A DNA stretch of 64,000 nt. Origin: Vitellaria paradoxa. Lineage: Eukaryota > Streptophyta > Magnoliopsida > Ericales > Sapotaceae. Shown in pieces: positions 24,303 through 37,140 of the stretch. Position numbers and translations under genes: made by a program. Within the stretch, counting starts at the first letter, position 1, and each line of letters opens with the position of its first letter. Under the pieces are notes generated by a model. The model had not been told where the DNA came from. It saw only the letters and a list, made by a program, of their open reading frames with translations, and searched no databases. The stretch spans positions 46,016,026 through 46,080,025 of the forward strand of contig CM034240.1 in the NCBI GenBank assembly GCA_019916065.1, given 5' to 3'.

Positions 24303-25865
24303 TTCAAAACTACCAACACTATTCATACACAAAACACAAATATAAAAAAGTATTAAAAGCAAGAACAATTTCATACATCCCAAAATGATTTTTTTTTTCA
24401 TTTCCAAAATATGTATTAAGTTATATTTCAATTATTTACAGCTTGATCGCTAATTTAATTTTATCATATCAATTATTCTCCCGAATAAAGTTTGAAATAT
24501 TATATTTAGATCTCGTCATATCTCAAAAGTATCCTTCTTGTATCATATTGAAGTAAAGAATAAAAAATCAAGATGCTCAATACGTGTCATGGCGTATCCG
24601 AATTGTATTTGTGTCCCCCCGAGTATCTGATATGAGTGCGGTACCTAATTTGAAGTATCCATGCTTTATACATTAAAAATTATTTTAATTTTGATAAAAT
24701 AATTTAATGAAAAAAATAATTTCAGTTTCTTTAAATAAATTATTGAGTTTAATAAATAATATTAATGCAATACATAACTTAGTAAATTATTATTTATGAG
24801 ACATAATTTTCATTTAATAAAATATTTTAATAAAATAAATTATTTTAATAAGTCATTATTATTTATTGAACATTAATTTCAATTTGAGAAAATAAATAAT
24901 TTTAGTCATAAATTAATATTTCAATAGTATTATTTTAATAAAATAAATTATTTTAACAATAAACTATTAGTTATTAAATATTATTTTGATAAAATAATTT
25001 AATAATTAATTAATTTTAGTTTTATTAAATAAATTATTATTTTATAATATAATTATTTATGGAATATTGTTTAAGATTTTACATGGGGTAAAGAAATATT
25101 TTATGGGGGTAAGGAGAAAAGATAAAATTTTTTCATTACCCCTTACCCACCTCTCTCAGAGTAAAAATTTACCCCCATATAAAGGTAATGTAATGGAGGG
25201 TAAAAATTACCCCACTAAAATTACTCTCCATTATCCCCAAGACAAACATCTCCTAAAGGCAAAATCTAAAAATAGCTCACTTTAGGATTAGAATAATTAT
25301 TTTTACGCTGAAGTGTGTTTTTAAAATATTTATTTTTGCTAAAAGCAATCTGTTTCTAGGTTAAATCAATTCAGCACTTAAAATGAGCTAAACCAATTAT
25401 AGATACGCAAAATTACCCTCCTAGTAAACTAAGATTGTATTTGTATTTAAGAATTTAAAATTAACAAAAATTTGTGCTAATTATTTGAGAAAAATTGCTC
25501 AAATATAACTTTGTAATTTTAGATAGGGATTTCATCGTGAACTTATAAAAATGGGCATTGCCCCCAGAGTAGGCTAACGGTTGCTCACGAGCTTGGCCAC
25601 TAGATATGTAGGCACACCCTGGGCATCATGAAGTTAAATAGTTTAACACGATAATTTTATAATAGACTTGAGTTATCACATCAAAATAGTTATTTGAAGA
25701 CCTTCATAACTATGACTTTATTATTTTAGATAATAGTGGCATCATTACTTTGATACCAATCGAGAAAATTTTCTATATATTATTAACATAAACTAATTCT
25801 ATCACTTACACATATAAATACAATTTAATCTTAATTAAAGTTCTTGATTTAAACTTCTTAACTAT

Positions 25866-27458
25866 TGTCACGCCCCCGAAATCCTAAGGTTCCGAGGGGT
25901 GAGTTTAGAATGAAAACTTATTACACCTGACTTACTATAATCTGCCATTTATAATTTTAGAGTTCCTGCCCATTTATTCCATTTATAAGGTCAATAAAAT
26001 TGATTACTTTTATGACAAATCGTATACCCAATTAGAATTAAAACTGGATAACATAACCCATACTCATTTATAAAGCAGTATTTTTACATACATTAAACTT
26101 TGAGGTCGTTACATAAAAGGAAATTTTATTTAATACATCTATAAGATTTATTAGCTAGGCCGGTTCTTCTAGGTCTCGGGATCCACCTGCAATACAATCT
26201 GTAGGGACGTGAGCACCAAGCCACGTGTGCTCCGACGTATAGATTTATACTTTTTATAATGCCTTTTAAAAATTATGTAAAATAATGAATGTAGCAAGAA
26301 ATATTAAATACGTCAATATGTAGCAATAAAATACATCATTCGTAACTTTTAATCTTGTCAATATTTCTTCATTTATTATTTATTTTCCCAAGGTGGATAA
26401 GGATACTCTGCAAGACTGTCCACAATCATAGTGGTAGTCCAAAACCATCGCCAGTTCGTATAATTATACGGGTCGCGACGCACCCCTGCGTCGTCGTTTA
26501 AGGATCCGAGTCCAAGGGCCACGATGAGCCTTTACTACATTCGTCGTTTTGGATTACTAGTCCATGGGCACGATTTACCCGACCCTGCGCAGGTTTAGGG
26601 TTTTTCAACCCAAGGGTATCTCTTGACCCTCCCTATTTTTATATAGTACCCTAACTTTCCCCACAAAATCAACATTTTCTTAGGTTTTCCCTTTTACGTT
26701 GTTAAAGATTAGCAACAATATCCGTGAGTGTGTATCAACTTCCACAATTTTATATTTCCATTTTTATCATCCGTTTCACAAAAACACATATTCAGCATGT
26801 TCCAACATATTATGGCATATCTCGGCATTGCATAGAAAATTTAATCAATTTAATCACAATTTCAATGCCACTGAAAATCCAATTATCAACTTAATATTAA
26901 TTTAATAATAAATAAACTTAACCTCACAAAAAGTATAAATAATACATTAATTTCCCTACCTCGTTTCTTGGGTTGGAGAAGTGGGGATTTGTCGTATGTG
27001 CACACCAAACCACCTTTTCAAAATTGGACAGCGCAGGCGCGTGAGGAATGAATTTAATTAAAAGGCATAGAATTTAATTTGGGTTAGAAAACTAACCTTT
27101 TTTTTCCTCTCTCTTCTTCCTTCTCTTTTTCTTTTTCTCTTCCTTTTTTTTTCCTCTCGGTTTTCTTCCTTTTTCCGGCTTGGTGTCCCACGGCACCCTC
27201 CCTTCTCATATATATATATATATATATATATACAAAGCCCCACATGTGGGGCATTTTAAGTGGCCCACTTGCCCCCCCTAGGAATGAAGTTCCATCATGT
27301 GTTATGTGTAGATATGGTGGCTGGCAAAAATTTTTGGCTCCACGTGGATGAGTCCAAATAGCAGCCTTGGTCACCAAGGTGAAGACTTACAAGTCTTTGC
27401 TGCCAAGGATTGCTGCCATGATCAGATTCCTTTTTTTTTTTTTTTCCGGACCATCACA
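25866..27458 (+). mobile_element. Solo LTR, probably Ty3/gypsy type, present only in copy B
   Basis: A 1593-bp block starting TGTCACGCCCC and ending CATCACA, flanked by actat on both sides (25861-25865 and 27459-27463). Copy A has a single actat at the equivalent place (around 1573-1577). TG...CA ends, a 5-bp target duplication and no internal coding region identify a solo LTR. The TGTCACG-type start and large size suggest a gypsy element. The interior has a C/T-rich tract (27095-27185), a (TA)n run near 27208-27231 and no credible ORF. Orientation is taken from the TGTCACG end and is uncertain. Confidence 0.85.
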
Positions 27459-27789
27459 ACTATTCAAATAGATTCCAAAGTGTAGAATTATTTGAATAGT
27501 AAAAACATTCAAATCTGTTATGAAATTATAAGAAAAAAGTTTGACATGACTTAAGAAAGGGACACTAAATCCTTTCATATAATATAAATTATACACTCAA
27601 ATAATTACTTGCTATTTTGTTGTAAATTATTTGGCCCATTGTAGCATAATTTTAGCAATTATTATTTCCAAAATTTGTGTTGGTGATCTCATGTTATTCA
27701 AGCATGATCTTCCTTTGGGTATAAATGTACTCAATTATATGAACGACTGAAATTGTGTAGTTGCGTTGCGTGTAACTAGTCCTAGTGGC

Positions 27790-28262
27790 CTCTAAGTATT
27801 GCGTCTAAAACAACCACAAGTATAAGGGTATGCGGTGTAGTTTTACCTGATGAGTCTAAGATCGTATCCACAGGAAACTTTGAGATTGAATACTAAGATT
27901 TTCTAAATTCTTCTATCTACTAGTTTCTTTTTAAAAACAGGAAAAGAAAATTTGATTTGGGTTTTGAAAAGTTTTGATTTACTAACTACTAAATAAATAA
28001 ATAAACTAAATTACAACAATTAAATTAAACTAAAATGAAAGCAACAACACTACGCATTCAAGATAATTTAAGATCTTGATTCAACCTACAATTCTGGATG
28101 GATTCATTACTTCATGATTCGATGTGTTTTATCTCAGTTTAAGTTTCACGTAAATGAAAAATAAACCCGAAGTTATCTTTGTGAAAACATTTTTAAATTC
28201 CAAAACATGATTTTCAAATCTCATTTAGGATTAGAAACCTAGAAAATATTATGATATTTCAT
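27790..28262. mobile_element. Non-coding retroelement-like fragment, copy B counterpart
   Basis: Near-identical to 1912-2412, lacking the 32-bp tandem duplication. Same tentative interpretation. Confidence 0.3.
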
Positions 28263-29749
28263 TTTTAGAGTTGCAATGACTAAGTAGAGTTGATTTTAAC
28301 TCTGGTGTAAATAAACATACATAATTTTTGAAAAAAATTATTATAACTACAAAATATAAACCTAATAAAAGGTTATGTGGAACATGGTCCAATTTAACAA
28401 GGGCAAAGAATATTATAAATATAGAGGAAATTTATTAAAAAGATATATGAACTATTACATTCTTTTATATACTTTACCTAAATTCCCTTCGTGCATAGTA
28501 ACTTAACCACTGAAGGTAACTATGTGCACAATTTAGTTAAAATTTAGTTCTCAAACCGTATCGACTAAATTTAAGAAGTTTGGTTTATGTTATTTATTTA
28601 GTAACAATTGGTTTAGTTATTTTTTTCATAAAAATAATGGTTATCAGTTTTAGATATAGTTTTGAAATTCTAAAACCAAATAAACTGAATTAACCAAATT
28701 AAATTTACTTAATATTTAATAAATATATAGTTAACCTAAATATTAACTCCTATCAATGATTTTGTCTTTTAAAATCTCAAAAGCCATAGAAAATCAACAA
28801 ATCATTATAATATTAAATATATATTTTAAATCTCAACTAGCACTTATAGTTTTTTCAAACTTATATTATAAATAAGATACTTAAATTTATAGCGTATATT
28901 ACTGAACCGACCATAATTGAATTGATATAATTTAGTTCGATTAATGTTCGGTTAGTACATATTTTTGGTCAGTTTAGTTATTATTTTTTATTTTCAAAAT
29001 TAATTAATTTGATTATAAAAATTAATATTTTCGAACCATACCGATCATTACTCACCCTTAATTGAAGGAGCATTCAGCTAACTCCACCTAGCACATAGTT
29101 TTTCACTTGATCACATACAAGCAAAAAGGGTTAAAAGAGGTGTTTGCTGGCCTAATCAACTAATTGGTCGGTCGAACTTTGACCTTAGTTTGACCCTTCA
29201 ATAGTAAAATAAAATAAAAAATTTTATCAATGTTCTTACAAACTATTCACTTTCTCTCTTAATTACACATAAAACATTTTCTTGTCTCTCTCAACTTTAA
29301 AGAAACTAGGTCTATATACAAAATTTATCTGTTGGAAAAAAAAAAAGAGAAATAAGAGAAATAAATGGTTTCTTTTTGGTGGACTAACTACACTATCAAT
29401 AAAAAAGAAAATTTTAATGAATCTTAAATATAAAAATTTAATAAGTATATCAAAGGGCTAGAAAAGTTATCAAATAAAAATTTTATATGAAAGGGTCGTC
29501 ACCTCACCTTAGGCCCCAACTAGGGTTAAGCTTATTCTAATGCTAGGGATGAAAAAAATTAGTTAAAATTCAATTTATGAACCAAACGATTCATATTTGG
29601 TTTAGAAGGTTCGTGAATGTTTTAAATTTTAATTTATGGGTTGTGTTTAAAACAAATTTAACCAAGCCAACCAAATTGTCCATATTATAAAAAACTAAAT
29701 ATTAAACTATAAATTGATGAAATAAATAATATAGATTTATGTTTAACAT

Positions 29750-30484
29750 TAAAAATATGTGTGTGAAGCGTAATATCCAACAAATATAAATGGAAAACTA
29801 AAAGAACACACGAATTAAATGTGACACCCAAATTGGGAAAACCACAGATTTCTTTCATATAAAACAGGTTACAAAGCGACAACCACAAAGTTACACAATC
29901 AAAAAGCACTCGATCTCTTGCATTGAGGCTTTGCTCGTATTACAACAATAAACCCTCACTAGTGAATGACCAATCTCAACCCTGATGATCAAAAATCCAA
30001 GTGTTTGACGATTTCTAGCTAAGTGAAAAAAATGAGAATTTCTTATAGTAGTCGAGGCAATATGGCTCTTGTTCTCTATATTGAAACCCTAAAAGAGAGG
30101 TTCAATATATACTAGTTTCAGAACTCTATTCGAATCAGCAATTTCCAAAACAGGATTAACATCTCGTTAAAGCGAGTTTGTCAGCGAGTTTTCAAACATC
30201 TTGATATCAATTTTGTTTTCCCTAGTGAATTAGCCAATGAGTGATCCAGCAAGCTTACATATTTGCATGACATCTATTGGACTTCCCAGTGACTAAGCTA
30301 GTGATTCTAGCGAGTTTTCCAACAACGAGTTAGACTTGAACACTATCCTTCTTGAACTTTTTAGCTACTTAAATAACTCAACAACAAGTTTATATGCTAA
30401 GACCACTCAGCCACTATCTAAGTATACAGACTCAATGAGTACTCATTGGATTATTCACGGTTTGTCAATCTCTAAAAACTAACA
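29750..30484 (-). mobile_element. 3' LTR of the copia element (copy B)
   Basis: 735 bp, near-identical to 3911-4651 and much less similar to its own partner at 38776-39517. It starts TA instead of TG on the plus strand, as in copy A, so that mutation predates the large duplication. Confidence 0.9.
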
Positions 30485-30496
30485 ATCTCCCCTTTT
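30485..30496 (-). other. Polypurine tract
   Basis: aaaaggggagat on the minus strand, immediately 5' of the LTR start TGTTAG. Confidence 0.8.
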
Positions 30497-30920
30497 GGCA
30501 ATACTGTGACAAAACCAATGCACAAAACACCATAAAGTCCCTATTACAAAATATAACCCAACAACCCAACAAAAATTTGCAGTGCTTTGAATGATATACT
30601 TGTATTTTTGAAACACTCAAGTAAATGGTTAAAATCATCATATGTAAAATGAGTTAAATGAGCTTGTAAATAGTAATTAACAATATCAAAATAAAATAAA
30701 CCAACATAAACAAACATAAGTAACATCCAACATCCAACCAAGCTGTAAAATCAAATAAAACATAAACAATGCTTCCATCTAATAATAACCCATTAAAATA
30801 ACCAAAGTACATGTCAAAAAAAACCAACCATCCCTGAATAAGTACATGTCAGAATAAGTCAAATAAGTCAAAAGCAAAAATATCCAACTATTCACGTCTC
30901 TTCTTTTTGTCACAGTATGA

Positions 30921-32264
30921 TCAGGAGTACATATCATCATTAGCACCACCCCTATCATCTACAGAGCCAATAACCTCAGTATGATCAGCTATAGGCTTCG
31001 TATGTGTAGCTCTTGGTCCAAAAGGCTGCCCACCTCCAAACATCGGCTGCAACCAGTGAAAAATAGCACTCTGCATCTCCTCAATGCATCCTAGTTGAGC
31101 TCGAGTCTTAGTCTCGAAGATAATTTGCCTCATCTTAAGATGATCTAATGTAATGCCAAGTGAATGCAAGTCATATGCTAGAGGCACCGAAGAAGGTCCA
31201 GCATCTGAAGTAAATGCTGGTGCAGAAATGAACATGGGTTCTTGCTGAAATAGAGGAGGTGGAGTTGGCATGAACTCATCTGGAGATGGCATAAAAGTAC
31301 CAGGATTCTCAGGCATAGAACTCGGAGCTCACTGGGAGGACGTAGTAAGTATAGACTCGGCTGTAAAGGTAGATCATTGCGCCCCCTCTTCCATACGGAT
31401 GAACTATCAATGCACCGAGCCATCTTCATAGTCACATAATTATCTGGAACCGATGCCTCAAACTTTTTATAAAGATGTGTGATAAGAACACTGAAAGGAA
31501 GTAGAGCTCGACAACTCTGAAATGACTGAAAAGTAATGATCAACCAGAAGATAAGGTATGGCACGCTAAAAGAACGAGTGACAAGAATAGTATGCATAAT
31601 GTGTGCGCACCTCTCAGTGACCTCAGACTCATTGCTCGGATCAATGGAATGGCAAGTAAACAAATGGAGCATCTTGGCATCGGCAGTCAAGACTCTATGA
31701 GGCATAACCTCACTAAGCCACTGCCTCTGCATACCTCAAGAAAGAACAAAGGCCATCTCTCCGTTAGATGGACCCTTTCTATCACATCCTACATAGAAAT
31801 CAATATGTGGGAATAGTAATGCCAAGGTACATCCTTACGATCTCTAGAGACACGATAATATGCTTGGACCAAACAAATGTGTGAAATACTAGATTATCAA
31901 CGTCAATACCATGCATGTTCGCATAGAACTCGCGAATAAGAATAGGAATAGCACAGTCCTGAAAGGGTCTAGAACCTTAGAATGAGGCAAATTGGAAGAG
32001 ACCCGATGCCTTGAAGCGTGGCTGAAGAATCGAAAAGTGCTCTAGAAATAATTCTCTCTCTATATGGAGAGGATGAACAGAAGATAGGGAATCATAGGAG
32101 TCCTGACAATCTTTATTTCTAAAACGAAATGTGTCATAGTTTGGTAGAGGATTTTGAACAGGTGTAGGTGATCTTGGAGAGTGAACAGGAGGGAGACTCG
32201 ACTCACCAATCTCAGAATCAGAAGAGGATAGAAACCTGACAATGTGGTTAGGCCGTTGCCTCAT
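30921..32264 (-). pseudogene. Env-like / plant transposon-protein domain region (copy B)
   Basis: Same organisation as 5102-6450: Ser/Pro-rich start (MRQRPNHIVRFLSSSDSEIG at 32264), a stop just after the FQFASF block, REFYANMHG near 31910, and a 184-codon frame (31178-31732) starting MQRQWLSEVMPHRVLTADAK with a hydrophobic stretch. A Pro-rich 131-codon tail (30921-31316) overlaps it in another frame. This copy keeps a longer open middle than A because A has a small insertion near 5815. It is a relic, and its molecular function is unknown. Confidence 0.65.
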
Positions 32265-33739
32265 CCAACGTAGACAAGACGGTTAAACCTGAGCTTAAGA
32301 CTAAGCTCGGGTATTGTATCTTGGTTTCATGAAACACACCCAGATAAATAGACAATAAACAAGAAAACAAACGAACCCAAAATGAGACCAACTACAAAGC
32401 CATGCTCTGTGACTAGGATTCAGAACAATAGAATGAAAATAAGAAACAAAATCACCTAAAAAGATTGGAGCAGGAATGAAAGAAAGCAAAAATTTAAGAA
32501 ACCCACAGTGCTAGAGAATCAAATAGTCCAAAAATGAAGGCTAGAATACCTCTAATCAAATACCAAGGTCGTGAAATGGCGCTGTATCGACATACATGAA
32601 AAAGATGAATTGAGACACAAGTTTGGTTTGTAAGTCTAAAAAGATAGTTGAGTAAAAAAGAAAAAAAAAAACCAAACTCTCGTGGGAGTGAAGGTCCCAG
32701 CGACTTACCCAGCAAGGAACTACAATCCAAAAAGACAGACACTGCCAATTTCCTAGCCAAACCCAGTGAGCTTAAGAACTTATTAAACTTTTACTAAGGA
32801 AGTGTGCCAAAAATAAATAAAAAATCCCAAAAAAATAAAGTAAAAAAAAGTTAAACTAATTCATAACAAAATTAGAAATAATTAAACTTTAGTAGATCAA
32901 TTTAATTATGAATTCACACTTAAATCTCCTCACACACTATTTAATATATTATTGGAGATTAAAAAAAAATAAACTAAACATGCACCAAGGAATGAATTGG
33001 AAATACTTAAATTCCCTTAGCATAATTCCATATATAATGCTCAAGGTTATACAAGTGATATTCTAAGTGCACGTGTGAACTAAGAATCATCAAAGCAAAT
33101 ACATGGAACATAAATTTATAAATGCTGGGATAGAACGAGTTCCAAAGACCATATGTTGCAATTGGGCAAAAAATTAAAAAGAAATTTAACCATTTTCAAC
33201 TTATATTTCTCCCTTTTTTTGGTGCAATCTATTGTGCATGATGGCTTTCACACGTTTATGAGTAAGTAACTTTTCCCTTAAATCATCATTTCTCAGAGGG
33301 TGGTTATTTTGATAACCGACATATCATTAAGGGGCTTCTCACTGGTCCCATCGATGGCCCTTTCACTTTTTCTTCCTAAACCCAAAATTTACTTAAAGAC
33401 AAAGAGGAGAATTCAATCCGACAGATGTAAAAATAGTGTGACATTGTACCAAGTAAGAATCAATCTTATGTTTTAATCAATTTAGAGAATCACAAACATA
33501 ACAAAGAATATGCAATGTGTGTTATGAGAAAGAAAATTAAGCAAAGCAAGTAACATACGTTAATGATGTTCGATCCATTTATTCTAAAATTCCAAAAAAT
33601 GCAATTAAGAATAGTATATGATAGATAAAATGTAACTTCATAATTTTTCATGCTCCTCTCAGCGCAAGTTACTCATTTTTTTAAATAAACAAAATTTAAG
33701 AAATGGCACACATACCTAAAGAAGTTCGAAAGGATTCAA

Positions 33740-35340
33740 CCTATAGCAGTCAAAGGGCTTGGTGAAGAGGTCAATAAGTTGAAGGTTAATTTGAACATGT
33801 TCTAGATTGATGGTATTGTCTTCAACAAGATCACAAATAAAATGGCATCGAATATCAATGTGCTAAGTTCGAGAGTGTTGGACAGGGTTTTTAGAGATAC
33901 TAATAGCACTATTATTGTCACAATATAATGTCATGAAACTTGTTCAACTCCATAGTCAGCAAGCATTTGCTTCATCCATAGGAGTTGAGTGCAACAAGTT
34001 CCAGTAGCTATATATTCAGCCTTAGCAGTAGAAAGAGATATAGAATTTATTTTTTTTACTAAGCCAAGCTACAAGGTTATTACCTATATAGAAACAACCA
34101 CCAGAGGTACTCTTCCTATCATCTACATTCCCCGCCCAATCAGCATCAGAATATCCAGACAAAGTCAAATTAGTATCATTAGAAAACCAAATACCATGCT
34201 CAACAATTCTATTTACCTATTTAATGATTTTTTTACAACTTATATATGAGATTCTTTAGGAGAAAACTGATATCTAGCACAAAGTCCAACACTGAAAGTA
34301 ATACCAAGATGACTAGCAATTAAGTACAACAAACTCCTTATTATGCATCTATACATGGTTTCATTTATAGGTTTACTAGATTTATCTTTAGATATTTTGT
34401 ATTTGTACTCATAGGGTCTTAGCATGTTTAGCATTATTCATACCAAATTTCTTAATAAGATCCCTAGCATACTTAGACTGGGAAATGAATATACCATCAT
34501 TCATTTCTTAACTTGTAAGCCTAAAAAATAATTTAATTCCCCCATCATACTCATCTCAAAGTTATTTTTCATGTGATCACCAAATTTATGAGCCATAAAA
34601 TCACTAATAGATCCAAACACTATATATCCACATATATTTGAACATTAAAGATGTGCTTAGACGAGTGTTTCAAAAAAAGTATTTTATCTATAGTGCCTCT
34701 AGTAAAACCAGAATTGAGTAGAAAACTTGTGAGTCTATCATACCATGCTATAAGTGCTTATTTTAAACCATACAAAGCCTTTTTCAATTTATACACATGG
34801 TTTGGAATGTGTGGATCAACATAGCCTTTAGTTTGCTAACATAACCCTTTTCTTTTAAAAATCCATTTAGAAACGCACCTTTGACATCCATTTGAAAAAA
34901 TTTAATTTTGAGAAACATGTCATTGCAAACAAAATTCTAATGGATTCAAGTTTAACAACTGGTGCAAAGGTTTTATCAAAATCAATTCCCTCAATTTATG
35001 TGTAACCTTGTGCAACTAACCTGGCTTTGTTTCTAGTAACAGCCCATATTCATCAGTTTTATCATGTGAGGAACGTGGAATTAGGGTCCAAATATCATTC
35101 CTAACAAACTGTCCAAGTTCTTCTCGCATAGCAGATTACCAAAATTCACTGCTTAAAGCTTCTTTGAAATTTTTAGGTTTTGTGGATAAGACATAACGCA
35201 TATAACTTACCTCATTTTGTATTTGATATCTTGTCTTCATCCCATCTTTAACATCCTCAAGCACTTATGATATAGGATGGTTTAGCTTTACTCTTGAGGA
35301 TGGCTAAACAAATCTTTCACTTTACTTTGGACAGTTTGTT
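33740..35340 (-). pseudogene. Copia reverse transcriptase / RNase H region, broken (copy B)
   Basis: Counterpart of 7920-9520. The YVDD box region (near 34615-34640) has the same one-base deletion that puts a stop directly after Tyr-Val-Asp-Ile. The following block (34240-34434) keeps the copia motif MYRCIIRSLLYLIASHLGI in a short open frame. RNase H ends near 33740. Not functional. Confidence 0.75.
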
Positions 35341-35344
35341 AATT

Positions 35345-36407
35345 TTCTCTTGATGGCTTATTGTCTCCAAGTTCTTCTTTATCTTCTCTTTCATTTTCAT
35401 TAGGAATCAAGAGGTTGCTATCGATCTCGTGTTCTTCAATATCTTCCAATCCATCGCTCATAAGGTAGTTGTGCCAATTCTGAGGTACACCCTATTTGCT
35501 ATGTAACATGCAATATTTACTACCTCTACCCAAAATTTCTTATATAATATTTTCCATGGAGCATGATGCCGGCCATCCTGAAGGACTCAATTTTTCCTTT
35601 CTATTACACCATTTTGCTGTGGAGTCTTAAGAATTGAGAACTCATGTTTAATTCCCTATTTATCACAAAAGTTAGCATATTTTGAGTTCTCAAATTCTCT
35701 ACCATGATTTGTATGGATTCTCGTGATGCATCCAATTTTCCTTTGCTTTTCCTATTATAATCTTAAACATAAAGATTTGAAAGAGTTAAATGAATCAGAT
35801 TTTTCAACAAGAAACTCAACCCATGTAAATATGGTATAATCATCAACCATCACAATAATGCAGGACTTACCAACAATGCTTTGAGTGCGTGTGGGTCCCA
35901 TCAAGTCAATGTGCATTAGATAAAGAGGATTCTTAGTCCTCAGACTTGTTACATTTTTATGTGGAGTTTGTTTGTTTACCAAGTTGACAAGGTCCACACA
36001 CAGTCTTATGGTCATTATTCATCAAAGGTAAATCTCTAATGGTCTATGCCTTGGCTAATTTTAAAAGATCATGGAAATTAATATGACCAAGACATTGGTG
36101 TCACAATTCAGTATCACTCAAGGTGGCTGAATTATACACTATACCACTAGAATTAACCAACATAGTAATTATCACGCATAATTGGTTCTTCATTAGAGTT
36201 CAAAATCTTACATTCATTTTTAGAAAAATGAACTGCATGCTTGGCATCACATGGCTGACTAATGCTTCTAATGTTTGCCTTTAATCTTTCGACGTAAAGT
36301 AAATTTTTTAAATATTTAAAACCAAGAGTAGAGATTTCACCTCTACTTTTCACAACAGATATGGAGGCTTGATTTGTAGGATCTAAAAGTTGAGTTGAAG
36401 CCTTCAC
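35345..36407 (-). pseudogene. Copia pre-integrase and integrase core, broken (copy B)
   Basis: The 86-codon frame 35755-36015 carries HIDLMGP and VDDYTIFTWVEFL. Near 35700-35720 the second catalytic Asp reads Asn, followed by an in-frame stop. The upstream frame 36153-36407 covers the protease/pre-integrase side with FSKNECKILN. The CGPCQLGKQ block intact in copy A is disturbed here by a short deletion near 35965. Spacer 36420-36900 on the minus strand reads as a Lys/Glu/Leu-rich coiled region, usual between gag and pol in this lineage. Confidence 0.8.
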
Positions 36408-37079
36408 AAATGCTTTTGGATTTGAGTTTGCTTTGTAGTCCTTAGTATCTCTTATCTTGACAAATCCCAGTCCACACTTGTCTGTAGCACCTTGTTATGA
36501 ATCCAAGATATCATGTAAACTTTTTAAAGGCTTGCTTAACTTTTCTTGAGTTCAACTAATTCGTTTAACTTTATTGCAATTTTTTTCCTTCTCTTCAAGT
36601 TGGTTTTTAAGTATCACATCTATGTCTTTCAAGATCTAGTATTCTTTTTCAAGCTTGTGTAAAGGATCTTCAACTTCGCCATGTTGAGCTGCAAGAGTTT
36701 GTATTTCCTTCTTCAGGACTCGAATATTAACTTTCAACCTGCCATTTTCATTTAACAACTTTCGATTCATTCCAATTAATTCAGACTTATCATCTTCACT
36801 AATATATTCTTCATTATCAAACGAGAAAGAAGAAGAATGAATTGAATTAACATTTGAACACTCACCAATCTTAACAGAGCTATTTTGAGAAGATTTGGAC
36901 TTACCTATATTTGTGTAAAATTTGGTGACACGTGGTAAGTTCTTCTCATTTAAGTCTGTTATGAAGGCTGTAAAGTTGTTAAAGGAGTCTTTGTCTTCAA
37001 ATTCAGTTTTTGTGGTCTCCTTGTCAGAGTCATCCCAAGTAACACTAAAGCTCTACTTTGATTTTTTATTTTTCTGTTG

Positions 37080-37140
37080 ACTAGGATATTCTTAGGAGAT
37101 GTGCCCGTAGTTATGGCACTTGAAGTGCTGAATTCTTTTG
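37080..37140 (-). pseudogene. Gag zinc knuckle, degenerate
   Basis: On the minus strand the CCHC knuckle reads FKCHNYGHIS, stop, EY: the first Cys and the His remain, but the second and last Cys are Tyr and a stop interrupts it. All three changes are consistent with G to A on the sense strand, as expected from deamination of methylated cytosines on the opposite strand. Confidence 0.7.

Larger units (their letters stand above)
24303..36420. repeat. Large duplication, copy B (partner 1-10612)
   Basis: Colinear with 1-10612. Longer overall because of the solo LTR at 25866-27458; without that LTR and its target duplication it is about 92 bp shorter than A through small indels. Unlike A it runs on without a gap through the rest of the copia element to 39517. 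Stretch 24660-25060 is the A/T low-complexity counterpart of 360-780. Confidence 0.95.

Noticed and set aside
27058..27377. Lys/Arg/Glu-rich and Tyr/Ile-repeat frames
   Set aside because: Products of a C/T-rich tract and a (TA)n run inside the solo LTR; compositional artefacts.
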